Positions 35,592 through 44,580 of a DNA stretch of 56,778 nt are shown here, in pieces. The position numbers were made by a program, and so were the translations under genes. A model generated the notes under the pieces. The model was given only the letters and a program-made list of their open reading frames with translations, was not told where the DNA came from and searched no databases. Each line of letters begins with the position of its first letter. Within the stretch, counting starts at the first letter, position 1. Origin of the DNA: Planctomycetaceae bacterium (lineage in GTDB: Bacteria > Planctomycetota > Planctomycetia > Planctomycetales > Planctomycetaceae); assembly GCA_021732845.1 (NCBI GenBank), contig JAKFUF010000002.1, forward strand, positions 1-56,778, read 5' to 3'.

Positions 35592-38054
35592 TCACTTGCC
35601 GTGCTGCCCAGACGGACTGAGGGCCAGCCGGAAGCCCAGGGCGTAGTACCGGAGCGACGGAGTGCTCCAGCCGCGGTCCGCCGACCGGGTACGCAAGGGT
35701 TCGTCGTACCAGCTCCCACCCCGCGCGACCCGGTTCGAGCCCTGCGAAGCCACGACAGGATCCTGCGTCTTCTCGCCTCGGCCGCTATATGCCTTCCCAT
35801 TGTAAACGTCCTGACACCATTCCCACACGTTGCCATGCATGTCCTTCAACCCGAACGCATTCGCCTGAAACCCGCCCACCGGAGCCGTGAATACAAAGCC
35901 GTCCGTTGCCGTGATCGTCGCAATGTCGAATTTCGAGAGCTTCGCCTTGGCCGTCCCGTCCGCGATGTTTCCCATGGTAGCCAATTGCTCGGGGTCATCC
36001 CCGCACGAAAAAATGGCCACGCTGCCCGCGCGGCAGGCATATTCCCACTCCGGCTCCGTCGGCAGCCGGTAGCCAGGTTCGCCGGTGAACGTCGTTGCTT
36101 CTCCTTCGATCTTGTAGGTGGCCGGCTTGCCCTCCTTCCGGCTGCGCCAGTTGCAGTAGGCCACCGCGTCGTTCCATGAGACATTGACCACCGGATGGCT
36201 GTCCGTTTGCGTGAACCCGGGATTGCGCCAGGTGTACTCCGGCTTCTGCGAAAAGCTTTCCTCCTGTTCATCGAAGCCCCACCCGCCCTTGCCGTCGCGC
36301 TCGGCTTCAGTCTTGTAGCTCGCCGCGGCGACGAAGGTGGCGAATTCGCCCTTGGTCAACTCGTGCTGGCCCAGATAAAATGGGCGGGTGATCTGGACGC
36401 GGTGTGCGGGCTGCTCGTCGTCGGCGTAATTTTTCTTGAAGTCGGCATCGAACTTCAGGACTGCCTCCAGTTGCTCGGAAGTCGAGCCCATCTGAAACTC
36501 TCCCGCCGGGATTAGCAGCAGTGGCTCCGTACCTATCGACTCGACGGTCTCAGGGATGCCGAGAAACGCGCTCCAGCTTCTCCGGACCTCGCGCGCCTTT
36601 TCCGCCGTGAAGGGCGACCGGAGTAGCTCGGGCCGCGTCTTGACCGGCGGCGGTGGCAGTTCCTTGGGCATCTTCGCCGTTGGTGAGGTTGTTGACGGCA
36701 GAACGGGCGCGGAGGCCTTTCCCTTGTCGGGATTGAGGGCCACTTCCCACGGTTTCATCGCCTTGGGTGCGGTCGCAGCCGGCGCTTCGTCAAACAGGTT
36801 TTCTGATTGCGGTGCGATGACCCGTGGCTCGGCTTCACGCATCGCAGGCTTCGAAGCGGGAGGCGAAATCTTGGCCACCGCGGAATCGAGCGAGTCTCCC
36901 CGACCGCTTGTGAACATTCCTGTTCCCCACGCTGCCATGCCAATCAGGCCAGACATCAGGACGATCGCACCGACCAACCCGGCGACAGACAATCGTCGCG
37001 GAGTAGGGGGGACGGAGGATCCCCCATGTCGCGTGTCGCGAACACTGGAACTCGCCGTCTCGACGGGGGCCAATTGGGGAGTCGTTTGCGGATTCCAAGA
37101 AGAGCCGCCAAGAGACACGCTGAGGTTCTGCGAACCGGCACCAGAACGACCCACCGCACCGGTCTCGACTTGAGAGCGACTGTCACCTCTGTCCCGATGC
37201 GATCCTGCAGTCACTTGTGCGCGTTTCAGCAGATGTTCGATTTCCGTGACGAGCGTATGGGCATCAGGGATCCGCTGGTCACGGTCCGGTGCCATCATCC
37301 GAGCCACAAGTTCCGCGACTCTGGCGGGAATCCCGGAGCGAACTTGGTCCAGCCGTTCGGGCACCGTGTTCATCGCCAGTTTTGTCAGCATGTGATGAAC
37401 GCTTCCCGAGAAAGCCGTCTTTCCTGCCAGCAAGTGGTAAGCCGTGGCTCCCAGGGAAAAGATGTCGGTGCGGGGGTCCAGGAGTTCGTCCCGGCATTGC
37501 TCAGGCGACATATAGGCCGGCGAGCCGACAACACCGCTCATCGCCGAGGCACTGGGGTCATCGCGGCGGACCAAGCCAAAATCCATCACCAGGACATGGC
37601 CGGAGTCCGTCAGCATCAAGTTGGAGGGCTTGATGTCCCGGTGGATCAATCCGTGCCGATGCACCGCGTCCAATCCCTTCGCCGCGTCCAGAATCCATGG
37701 CAGGACTTGAGAATTCAAGGGGGTCCGCGAGGCCTTCAGGATCTGCAGCAAATCCCGGCCCTGCACATACTGCATGACCATAAACAGCCGGCCTTCAAAC
37801 TCGCCGAGGTCATGGATCGTAACGACATTCGGGTGGTGAATGTCCGCTGCCAGCCGGGCCTCCTTCAAGAACTGCCGGCGAATCCTCTCGGGGTCTTCAA
37901 GGTTGCCAAGCATCGCGGTTTTGATGACCCGCGGCTTTTGCAGCATCTGGTGTTCGGCCAGAAACACCTTCCCCATGTTGCCTTCGCCAATGAGCTTCAC
38001 AATCCTGCAGCCGCCGAGAATCATGCCCGGCTGCAAATCGACCATGTCCGCCAT
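35592..38054 (-). CDS. Membrane Ser/Thr protein kinase fused to FGE-sulfatase (SUMF1) domain
   Basis: 820 residues. The kinase domain occupies about 15-275: glycine loop GEGNMGKV (23-30), Lys45, HRDIKPSN (138-145) and DFG (158-160), with APE-like SPEQC. A Ser/Thr-rich linker leads to one membrane span near 355-377 (LSVAGLVGAIVLMSGLIGMAAW). Residues about 505-815 form an FGE-sulfatase/SUMF1 module (LLIPAGEFQMGS; HPVVNVSWNDAVAYCNWRSR; YRLPTEPEWEYACRAG; VWEWCQDVYNG; RVARGGSWYD; YALGFRLAL). The Cys pair of true formylglycine enzymes is not obvious, so the domain may bind ligand rather than catalyse. It is likely a transmembrane sensor kinase with an outward SUMF1 domain, an architecture characteristic of planctomycetes. 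Confidence 0.93.
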   Translation of the reverse strand: MADMVDLQPGMILGGCRIVKLIGEGNMGKVFLAEHQMLQKPRVIKTAMLGNLEDPERIRRQFLKEARLAADIHHPNVVTIHDLGEFEGRLFMVMQYVQGRDLLQILKASRTPLNSQVLPWILDAAKGLDAVHRHGLIHRDIKPSNLMLTDSGHVLVMDFGLVRRDDPSASAMSGVVGSPAYMSPEQCRDELLDPRTDIFSLGATAYHLLAGKTAFSGSVHHMLTKLAMNTVPERLDQVRSGIPARVAELVARMMAPDRDQRIPDAHTLVTEIEHLLKRAQVTAGSHRDRGDSRSQVETGAVGRSGAGSQNLSVSLGGSSWNPQTTPQLAPVETASSSVRDTRHGGSSVPPTPRRLSVAGLVGAIVLMSGLIGMAAWGTGMFTSGRGDSLDSAVAKISPPASKPAMREAEPRVIAPQSENLFDEAPAATAPKAMKPWEVALNPDKGKASAPVLPSTTSPTAKMPKELPPPPVKTRPELLRSPFTAEKAREVRRSWSAFLGIPETVESIGTEPLLLIPAGEFQMGSTSEQLEAVLKFDADFKKNYADDEQPAHRVQITRPFYLGQHELTKGEFATFVAAASYKTEAERDGKGGWGFDEQEESFSQKPEYTWRNPGFTQTDSHPVVNVSWNDAVAYCNWRSRKEGKPATYKIEGEATTFTGEPGYRLPTEPEWEYACRAGSVAIFSCGDDPEQLATMGNIADGTAKAKLSKFDIATITATDGFVFTAPVGGFQANAFGLKDMHGNVWEWCQDVYNGKAYSGRGEKTQDPVVASQGSNRVARGGSWYDEPLRTRSADRGWSTPSLRYYALGFRLALSPSGQHGK

Positions 38055-38198
38055 GATGCGCCCTCAATCCACCAACAATTTCGCAGCCCAAGAGCCAACT
38101 GCTCATCACGGCGAGTCGGTTTGCAACAGGCTGATGCTACACGTTTTCTTGAGCAAACGCCAAAAGAACTGCTTGCGGAACGGGCGAAAGAGCGCGGG

Positions 38199-38837
38199 TC
38201 AGGGTGGCGGCGGAGTACCTGTTGCTGACACCCAGCTTTCCAGGTCACGACACAGCTTGTCAAAGGACGGCGACTTCGCGCGGGCATCGTCCAGGTTCAT
38301 CTGGCGCACGAACACGACAGAATCCACGATCTTGTCATACTGCCTCGCGGGGTTCTGGCGGCGGATTTGACTTTCAAGCCACCCAGCGCCGTTGCGCGCC
38401 TCAACGTCGGCTGGCAAGACAAAATCATCCGGGAGGCCGCTGATCCCTGCCAGGGAGGACGCGCCGGCCACGATCCAGTTCTCGAACATCCTCTTGGCGA
38501 TCACACAGAACAACGAAAGCCCGGATCGAAGGTGAGCAGCCTTGCGGAGCTTCTCGGCGAGTTCGACCGGACAATCGTCGTCTGCGTCCATCAACAGCAA
38601 GACTGCCCCGCGCGACTCCTTGTCGAGTCTCTGTTCAAGGCGCACGCAGACTTCATCCAACTTCTGTTGCAATTCGCCGTTGGCGATGTCCGCAACGAGT
38701 TGCCGCTTTGTGCGGGACGGATTGAGGACCAACAGATTCGACTGCCCCAACAACTCGGCCCAGATGCGGTGCAGCAGCGCAGGAAGACACTTCACCTCGC
38801 AATCGCCTTCGACGATTGGTGCGATCACGTGTCTCAT
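38199..38837 (-). CDS. DUF4276 Toprim-like protein, partner of the OLD-like ATPase
   Basis: 212 residues. Toprim signatures are visible: IAPIVEGDCEVK (Glu10) at the first strand and LLLMDADDDCP (Asp84, Asp86) at the DxD strand, then a conserved helix-strand region (LSLFCVIAKRMFENWIVAG) typical of DUF4276. Its ATG overlaps the TGA of the upstream ATPase gene by four bases. Such ATPase plus Toprim pairs are analogous to OLD nucleases and to PARIS and AbiL-type anti-phage modules, where the Toprim protein is the nuclease effector. That role is inferred by analogy here. GC is lower than in the flanking kinase gene. Confidence 0.82.
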   Translation of the reverse strand: MRHVIAPIVEGDCEVKCLPALLHRIWAELLGQSNLLVLNPSRTKRQLVADIANGELQQKLDEVCVRLEQRLDKESRGAVLLLMDADDDCPVELAEKLRKAAHLRSGLSLFCVIAKRMFENWIVAGASSLAGISGLPDDFVLPADVEARNGAGWLESQIRRQNPARQYDKIVDSVVFVRQMNLDDARAKSPSFDKLCRDLESWVSATGTPPPP

Positions 38838-40132
38838 TGGGGCTCACCATTCTTACTGGCGAGTTTCTGCTGCCGCGACTGGTCGTCAACGTCGCGTTCC
38901 AGTTGGTTCTCGCGCTCCAGCCCGCCGAGGGTGTTCAAGTTGCGGCGCACAATTTCAACACTGGCGGCATCCACGGTGCCGATCCGGGTTCGACCATCGA
39001 CCATCTGAACAACCCGCACGTTTCTGGGTTCAATGGTCGGGTTGTCGAGCATCTCCGCGCTGTGTGTGGTCAGGAGGATCGGCGTCCGCAACGTCGTTTC
39101 ATCGAGCGCGCCCACGAGGGCGCTCATTGCGGCTGGATGCAGGGCTGTCTCGGGCTCCTCAATTCCCACCAGGCTTGGTCCCCAAGGACGCTGAATCTGA
39201 TAAGCGGCGACGAGCGTGGCTAGCACCCGAAGCGTGCCGTCGGACATGCTGGAGGCGTCGAACTCCAAGGGGGGTGTCGTCCGCAGCCAGAACCGCAAAG
39301 TCCTATAATCGCCGAACTGAACCTCTTGGAAGTGTTCGATTTCAGGAACGATTGCGGAGAGAAATGAGCCAATCCGAGAAGTTATGTCCGGGTCGACTCG
39401 GCGAATCCGCTCCATCATCATCGCCAGGTTTCGCCCGTCCGCTTCGAGCAAGGGGCTTGGATCTGCCGGCTGAAGTTTGCGAATTTCCGCAGGGATAAAG
39501 TTGTAGAAGCTCATGAACCGCAGGCCATTCAGCCAATGCTGAACTAACGGATGGTCGGATGCACATTTGTCGATCCAAAGCTGGTCTGGCCAGGGCACCC
39601 CCCCCAAGAGCGGATTCACCGGTGGGCTGCTTCGCAAGCGGGCCGCGATCCGGTCAGGTCGATTCGACTCTGGACGATCAAAGCGGGGGTGCTTCTCCGC
39701 AGCGGGGAGAAAGCGCTCCTGCGCGACAACTGGCGAATATTCGTCCAATCCCTGAGCGATCGTAAAGCTGTAGGTCGCAACCATTGGCTCCGAATCCTCC
39801 ACGACCTCCGCTGCGGATTTCGGTAATGCCAGTTCCAATTGGATGGAGACCTCTGCCTCAGAATTGAAGCGAGATCGAATCGCTTGCCAGCCTCCATGCC
39901 GTTTCACCGCTTCGGCGGGATTGGTCGCCACAGCATCGCGGGCAAAAGCGAGCGCATCCATGAAGTTGCTTTTTCCCGCGCCATTCGGCCCCACCAGAAC
40001 CGTCAATGGCTCCAGTTCCACATCGCAAAATTCGATGCTTTTGTAGCCACGAATCCGCACCCTCCGCACGAACGGCGGCAGCCGGTCAGTCGTGCTGTCG
40101 GAAGCGAACGATTCAACGGCGGCGGTGGACAT
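38834..40132 (-). CDS. OLD/Rad50-like ABC-type ATPase (AAA_15/AAA_21)
   Basis: 432 residues from the ATG at 40132 (MSTAAVESFASDS); the longer frame to 40216 adds unlikely sequence. It has Walker A GPNGAGKS (48-55) after IRGYKSIEFCDVEL, an ABC-like signature SSMSDGTLRVLA (294-305), Walker B LVGIEEPET (Glu325-Glu326) and the H-loop LLTTHSAEML (His357). It lacks a fused Toprim domain, which is supplied by the overlapping downstream DUF4276 gene. The family senses or remodels DNA ends or phage proteins. A two-gene defence module is the most likely reading; DNA repair is the alternative. Confidence 0.87.
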   Translation of the reverse strand: MSTAAVESFASDSTTDRLPPFVRRVRIRGYKSIEFCDVELEPLTVLVGPNGAGKSNFMDALAFARDAVATNPAEAVKRHGGWQAIRSRFNSEAEVSIQLELALPKSAAEVVEDSEPMVATYSFTIAQGLDEYSPVVAQERFLPAAEKHPRFDRPESNRPDRIAARLRSSPPVNPLLGGVPWPDQLWIDKCASDHPLVQHWLNGLRFMSFYNFIPAEIRKLQPADPSPLLEADGRNLAMMMERIRRVDPDITSRIGSFLSAIVPEIEHFQEVQFGDYRTLRFWLRTTPPLEFDASSMSDGTLRVLATLVAAYQIQRPWGPSLVGIEEPETALHPAAMSALVGALDETTLRTPILLTTHSAEMLDNPTIEPRNVRVVQMVDGRTRIGTVDAASVEIVRRNLNTLGGLERENQLERDVDDQSRQQKLASKNGEPQ

Positions 40133-40437
40133 GATGCAGGTCGGTAGTGGCCACAGGAAAATTTGGCAGCGATCTTTTCCGATTGTACTTGCGGATCTGG
40201 GATCTGTCAGTGACACATCACTGCCCGATCTTGTTTCTCGTGTTTCGGATTTGCCTGCTTTTGATGGCGCCAGTCTTTGGCCGTGACATCGTCGTTATTC
40301 GTCCCGCGCCGCGGCCGGGTCACCAACGCACGGAAGCGACAACAAAGTCTCGCAAACTTTGTAAATGGGGTCGGGAGTCTTTATAACGTCACAACGCCTA
40401 AGTCATCGGTCCCGAATTCTCGCTGAGGGCTGCTCGC
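40133..40437. other. Divergent intergenic region, nothing identified
   Basis: 305 bp between the minus-strand ATPase gene and the plus-strand phosphoesterase gene. It presumably holds promoters for both, but I see no clear promoter boxes, terminator or small gene. Confidence 0.35.
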
Positions 40438-41403
40438 ATGCTGAACTTGGATCGTCGTCAGTTTCTTGCGGCCGCTGGGGCAGGGGGGATCGTTTCGCTG
40501 GGAGCAGGGGCTCAAGTGCTGGCTGCTGAATCTGGGGCTCCGAAGCCAAGGAAGCGGGTGCTGAGGCTGGCGCATCTCACGGATGTGCATGTGCAGCCGG
40601 AACTCAACGCCGCGAAGGGGATGGCGGCGTGTCTGGAGCATGTGCAGGGGCAGGGGGACAAGCCGGAGCTGATTCTGTTTGGCGGCGACTGCATCATGGA
40701 CTCGTTCGGGCAGACCCGGGCACGGACGCAAACCCAATGGGACCTGTGGCACAAACTTCTCCAGGATCATTGCTCGCTCCCGTGGGAAGGGTGCATCGGC
40801 AATCACGATGTGTGGGGTTGGAGCAAGTCGCGGAGCGGAGCCACGGGTGAGGAGAAGGAGTATGGAAAGCAGTGGGCCACCGACGCTCTGCGGATGACCC
40901 ACCGCTACCGCAGTTTCCAGAGGGCAGGGTGGAAGTTCATCGTTCTCGACAGCACGCATCCCGGACCGCAGCCGGAAACGTACACGGCAAAGCTCGACAA
41001 CGAGCAGTTCGACTGGCTGACGGCCGAAGTCGCGGGCACTCCGAAGACGACGCCAATTCTGATTCTCTCGCACATCCCGATTCTTTCGGCCAGCCCGTTT
41101 TTGGACGGCCTGAACGAAAAGAGCGGCGATTGGCAAGTGCCCGGCGCGTGGATGCACATTGACGCCCGCAAACTGATCGGATTGTTCCACGAACACGGCA
41201 ACGTCAAAATCTGCCTGAGCGGTCACATCCACCTCGCCGATCGCGTCGACTATCTGGGAACCACCTATTACTGCAACGGCGCCGTCTGCGGCGGCTGGTG
41301 GAAGGGCAAGTATCAGCAGTTTGGGGAAGGATATGCGCTGGTGGATCTGTACGACGACGGAACTACGGCGTGCGAGTACATCACGTACGGCTGGAAGGCA
41401 TAG
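40438..41403 (+). CDS. Tat-exported metallophosphoesterase
   Basis: 321 residues. The N-terminus has a Tat-like signal (DRRQFLAAAGAGGIVSLGAG). Calcineurin-like phosphoesterase motifs follow in order: LAHLTDVHVQ (Asp49, His51), LFGGDCIMD (Asp84), GCIGNHD (121-124), LILSHIPI and CLSGHIH. These supply the dinuclear metal site. The protein probably hydrolyses a phosphomonoester or diester in the periplasm. It stands alone, with repeat-rich DNA downstream. The substrate cannot be told from sequence. Confidence 0.88.
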   Translation: MLNLDRRQFLAAAGAGGIVSLGAGAQVLAAESGAPKPRKRVLRLAHLTDVHVQPELNAAKGMAACLEHVQGQGDKPELILFGGDCIMDSFGQTRARTQTQWDLWHKLLQDHCSLPWEGCIGNHDVWGWSKSRSGATGEEKEYGKQWATDALRMTHRYRSFQRAGWKFIVLDSTHPGPQPETYTAKLDNEQFDWLTAEVAGTPKTTPILILSHIPILSASPFLDGLNEKSGDWQVPGAWMHIDARKLIGLFHEHGNVKICLSGHIHLADRVDYLGTTYYCNGAVCGGWWKGKYQQFGEGYALVDLYDDGTTACEYITYGWKA

Positions 41404-41453
41404 GGATCGTGGCGGAAATAACTATCAGTTTTCGGAATGTCGATCAGCCAATG

Positions 41454-41690
41454 AGCCGGCACGCTTTAGCGTCCGGTTTGAGGCCGAAACCGGACGCTAA
41501 GGACCGCGGCAAGAATAACTGTCGATTTTTGACGAGCCGCAGAGCCAATGAGCCCCCGGTTGGAGGATGATCGGAAGACGCCAACGCCACGAACCGGACG
41601 CTAACGCGTGCCGGCTGATGAATCTGCCCTCAATCGGCGTCCATCCCAATCAGAATCACCATGTTATTGTTGCTGCGATCCTAGACCATC
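41454..41690. repeat. Dispersed repeat with CCGGACGCTAACGCG core, copy at 41.5 kb
   Basis: A hairpin GCCGGCACGC..GCGTCCGGTTT / AAACCGGACGCTAAGG at 41457-41503 runs into a longer segment (about 41500-41690) that recurs at 50392-50590 with over 90% identity by eye, apart from a roughly 15-base insertion in the second copy. Both include GAATCTGCCCTCAATCGGCG and CCATGTTATTGTTG. No ORF has coding character here. Confidence 0.8.
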
Positions 41691-41753
41691 TCGCGTCACG
41701 GATGGGAAGGGCATAATGTTATCGACAATTCTCCAGATCCCTTGAAGCCTGCG

Positions 41754-42764
41754 ATGCTGCTCGACATACAAGACCTCGCCACATTCTTCAAGCTGCACCG
41801 CGCGTTGATGTTCTTCGTGAATCAGCGCCTGAACGTGCTTTCCGAGAACGTGTCCACACCTGACGAGTTCTCCAACCTTGCTCCACAATCGCGGGTGCGG
41901 GTTCGAGAAGCGTGGCTCGCGACGCCGGGGCTGATCGATGATTTTGTTCGCGACAACACAGGTAAGTTTACGGATGAAGAGTTGGAAATTGTTCGCTCGT
42001 GGAAATCCGCAGTGAAGAGCAGATTTTGCCTCTTTCGCGAACTGAAGCGACACGCGGTGCTGATCGATTTGTCCCCGCCACACCACATCTATGAGGTGCT
42101 GGCGCTTTCTCAGCCAATGTCGGAATTGCTCGCTGACCGCACGATTCCCGCGACGATCGAGACTGTATTGCTGCCATTCCGGGGAAGGATTGTCTACGAC
42201 GGTATCCTTGCCAAATTCACCGTCTCGTTTGGTCCTGGTGTTCGGCGCGCGCTGGCCACGGCCTACCGTGACGCCAAGGCGCTTCACAATGTTGTCAACT
42301 CACTGTCGCCCGCAGAGGCTCCGCAGGCGATTACGATTCCGAAACCACGGAAGAAGCAGACTACAGTTTCGCCAAGTGATCCCTCCAAGTCACGCAGCGC
42401 GGAGGTCATCCGTCTCGTCGACGATTTCTGTCGGGATCACCTGAACAAGGAGTATGCGGAGATCTGCCATCGGATGGCGGAGAAGCTCTCCCGCAAACGC
42501 CCGTCGCCATTGCTGGAAGGGCGGCCTGGCGGTTGGGCCAGCGGGATCGTACGGGCTGTGGGCGGGATCAATTTTCTGCATGACAAATCACAGACACCGC
42601 ATATGCTGGCGGCGGACATCGACCAGCATTTCGGGGTGAGCCACGCGACTGGTTCTGCCAAGGCTGCATCCATTCGAACGGCCCTGAGGTTGAGCCCCTA
42701 TGACGAAGAATGGATGTTGACCAAAATTGCGGCGAGGATCCCGCTGCTGAAGTTCTTCAGGTGA
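41754..42764 (+). CDS. DUF6398-domain protein
   Basis: 336 residues from the ATG at 41754; a TTG at 41742 would add four residues. The C-terminal 130 residues carry the pattern I associate with DUF6398: VIRLVDDFCRDHLNKEYAEI, then CHRMAEKLSRKRPSPLLEGR, GGWASGIVRAVGGINFLHD, and a DNA-binding-like end (DIDQHFGVSHATGSAKAASI). The N-terminal 200 residues are helical and unassigned. There is no signal peptide. The last segment resembles a helix-turn-helix, so a nucleic-acid role is possible. GC is lower than in the housekeeping genes nearby, and dispersed repeats lie upstream. Confidence 0.65.
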   Translation: MLLDIQDLATFFKLHRALMFFVNQRLNVLSENVSTPDEFSNLAPQSRVRVREAWLATPGLIDDFVRDNTGKFTDEELEIVRSWKSAVKSRFCLFRELKRHAVLIDLSPPHHIYEVLALSQPMSELLADRTIPATIETVLLPFRGRIVYDGILAKFTVSFGPGVRRALATAYRDAKALHNVVNSLSPAEAPQAITIPKPRKKQTTVSPSDPSKSRSAEVIRLVDDFCRDHLNKEYAEICHRMAEKLSRKRPSPLLEGRPGGWASGIVRAVGGINFLHDKSQTPHMLAADIDQHFGVSHATGSAKAASIRTALRLSPYDEEWMLTKIAARIPLLKFFR

Positions 42765-43150
42765 ATTGAAGTGTCGGAGGCATCTCCGCACCGGCAGTGA
42801 ATCAAGCGCTTGAGCGTTTCACGGAACTTGTCCCAAGCGATCCGAACGGCTTCCGGGCTGCGCCCGGTGAACCGTGGACCGTTGTGTGTCTGGCGTCGAT
42901 CTTTCATCGCTGATCAATGTATCGAGCTGATCTGCGGAGAAGGGGATGAAGAGTGGTGAACCTGGACGACCCGCGGCCAGCATAAGCCTTTGAGGAACGC
43001 TCAAAACCCCGGTGGCCAACGTCCGATAATGTCTGTTATGTTCAATTGAGGCCTGCAAATTCCACGGGAAAACGCAATTTCACCGTGTTGCAGCGGCTTG
43101 GCAATGAGATGGCATGTTTCGGGCCGTACCCAGTTTCGGGCCGTTCCGAG
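42765..43150. other. Intergenic region containing a dif-like site
   Basis: 386 bp with no gene. It contains the dif-like sequence at 43019-43046, listed separately. The rest shows no hairpin with a T-run and no ribosome-binding site. The interval lies between two convergent genes, the DUF6398 gene and accA. Confidence 0.5.
43019..43046 (+). other. Candidate dif (XerCD recombination) site
   Basis: The 28-bp sequence has an 11-6-11 layout: left arm ACGTCCGATAA, centre TGTCTG, right arm TTATGTTCAAT. Against the E. coli chromosomal dif it matches 19 of 28 positions. Over the inner 21 bases, ATAATGT..TTATGTT and beyond, it matches 18, and the XerD arm matches 10 of 11. It lies in a gene-free gap between convergent genes, where chromosomal dif sites commonly occur. 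If real, the window is near the replication terminus. An integrative element att site of the Xer type is the alternative. Confidence 0.5.
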
Positions 43151-44155
43151 TCAGACCGCCGCTTCCCCGTTCAGCAGCCCTTCAACCGCCTTCTCTTCAA
43201 ACACGCCGATCTTCCTGAACTTCTCATACCGCCGGTCGAGCAGCTTTGAAGCCGGGATGGTGCCCAACTCCCGCAGGTTGTGATGCAGCGATGCCTTGAG
43301 GGTCATCGCCATCTGCCGATGGTCGCTGTGCGCGCCGCCCGGTGGCTCAGGGATGATCTCATCAATCACACCGAACCGCTTGAGGTGTCCGCTGGTGAAC
43401 TTCAAGGCCCGCGCGGCCAGGTCGGCATACTTCACATGCTTCCACAAAATGCCGGCACAGCCTTCGGGGCTGATGACCGAATAATAGGCATGCTGCAGCA
43501 TCGCCACATGGTCGCCGATGCCGATCCCCAGCGCCCCTCCAGAGCCCCCCTCTCCGATCACGACGCAGATGATCGGCGTGGCGATGCGCGACATCTCGCG
43601 GAGGTTCAGCGCGATCTGATACGCCTGGCCGCGCTCCTCGGCGCCGACACCTGGATAGGCACCCGGCGTGTCGATGAAGCACACGATCGGCAGGCCGAAC
43701 TTGGCGGCCATCTGCATCCGCCCCAGCGCCTTGCGGTAGCCCTCGGGGTGCGGCATGCCGTAATTGCTTTGGGTCCGCTCCTTCAGATCGCGGCCCTTCT
43801 GCTGGCCGATGAACATCACCTTGATCTCGTCCAGCTTGGCGAAGCCAGTCAGAATCGCCCGGTCGTCACCGTAGGCGCGGTCGCCGTGCAGTTCCACGAA
43901 CTCGTCGAACACCAGTTCCAAGTAGTCCAGCGTCTGCGGGCGGTTGGGGTTGCGGGCAACCCACTTGACGGTGTCCCAAGGGTCGAGATTCTCATAAATC
44001 TCGCGCCGCAGGCGGACCAGCTCAACCTTCAGTTTGCGGATCTCGTCATGGACTTCAGGGGCCTGGTCAGGCTGAGTTTCCAGCGTGACGATCTTCTGTT
44101 CCAGTTCCAGCAGCGGCCGCTCGAACGGGAGATCCATCTTTTGCTTTGGTCGCAT
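43151..44155 (-). CDS. accA: Acetyl-CoA carboxylase carboxyltransferase subunit alpha
   Basis: 334 residues from ATG at 44155 (MRPKQKMDLPFERPLLELEQ), close to the usual 315-320; MDLPFERP at 44137 is an alternative start. It carries the standard family sequence: FVELHGDRAYGDDRAILTGF, MFIGQQKGRDLKERTQSNYG, GMPHPEGYRKALGRMQMAAK, CFIDTPGAYPGVGAEERGQA, VIGEGGSGGALGIG and ISPEGCAGILWKH. With AccD it transfers the carboxyl group from biotin to acetyl-CoA, the committed step of fatty-acid synthesis, in the cytosol. The frame stays open upstream to 44410 only because three tandem 87-bp repeats happen to be in frame; I exclude that extension. accD is not adjacent. Confidence 0.95.
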   Translation of the reverse strand: MRPKQKMDLPFERPLLELEQKIVTLETQPDQAPEVHDEIRKLKVELVRLRREIYENLDPWDTVKWVARNPNRPQTLDYLELVFDEFVELHGDRAYGDDRAILTGFAKLDEIKVMFIGQQKGRDLKERTQSNYGMPHPEGYRKALGRMQMAAKFGLPIVCFIDTPGAYPGVGAEERGQAYQIALNLREMSRIATPIICVVIGEGGSGGALGIGIGDHVAMLQHAYYSVISPEGCAGILWKHVKYADLAARALKFTSGHLKRFGVIDEIIPEPPGGAHSDHRQMAMTLKASLHHNLRELGTIPASKLLDRRYEKFRKIGVFEEKAVEGLLNGEAAV

Positions 44156-44173
44156 GACAAACCCGGGGTTCAC

Positions 44174-44434
44174 TGGTAAGTTTTGCTCGCTCCGAAACCC
44201 CTGGCGCGGATGGGTGGCTTCCGCCACCTTCTTCATCCGCTGTCGGGGTTCCTCGCTCACTGGTAAGTTTTGCTCGCTCCGAAACCCCTGGCGCGGATGG
44301 GTGGCTTCCGCCACCTTCTTCATCCGCTGTCGGGGTTCCTCGCTCACTGGTAAGTTCTGCTCGCTCCGAAACCCCTGGCGCGGATCGGCGGCTTGCGCCG
44401 CCTTCTTCATCCGCTATCGGGGTTCCTCGCTCAC
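44174..44434. repeat. Three tandem 87-bp repeats upstream of accA
   Basis: Units begin at 44174, 44261 and 44348 with TGGTAAGTT(T/C)TGCTCGCTCC and are nearly identical; the third diverges slightly. The period of 87 (29 codons) keeps a minus-strand frame open, giving an apparent repeat PRQGFRSEQNLPVSEEPRQR in the accA leader. There are no variable spacers, so this is not a CRISPR array. It probably lies in the accA 5' untranslated region. Confidence 0.9.
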
Positions 44435-44580
44435 TGAGACGTCTTCGACCGCCGCAGCGCCTGCGAATGCTATCAGACAGGTCTAGGCAACGTAACCAAC
44501 CCTGCACAGTCTGACTCTTAAACTGCTGTCATCGATCGACTTGCCAGACACTCTGGCGAGCCTGGGGCGAACAGCCCTGC

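Noticed and set aside
44174-44434. CRISPR array.
   Set aside because: Units are 87 bp and contiguous with no variable spacers, and no cas genes are present.
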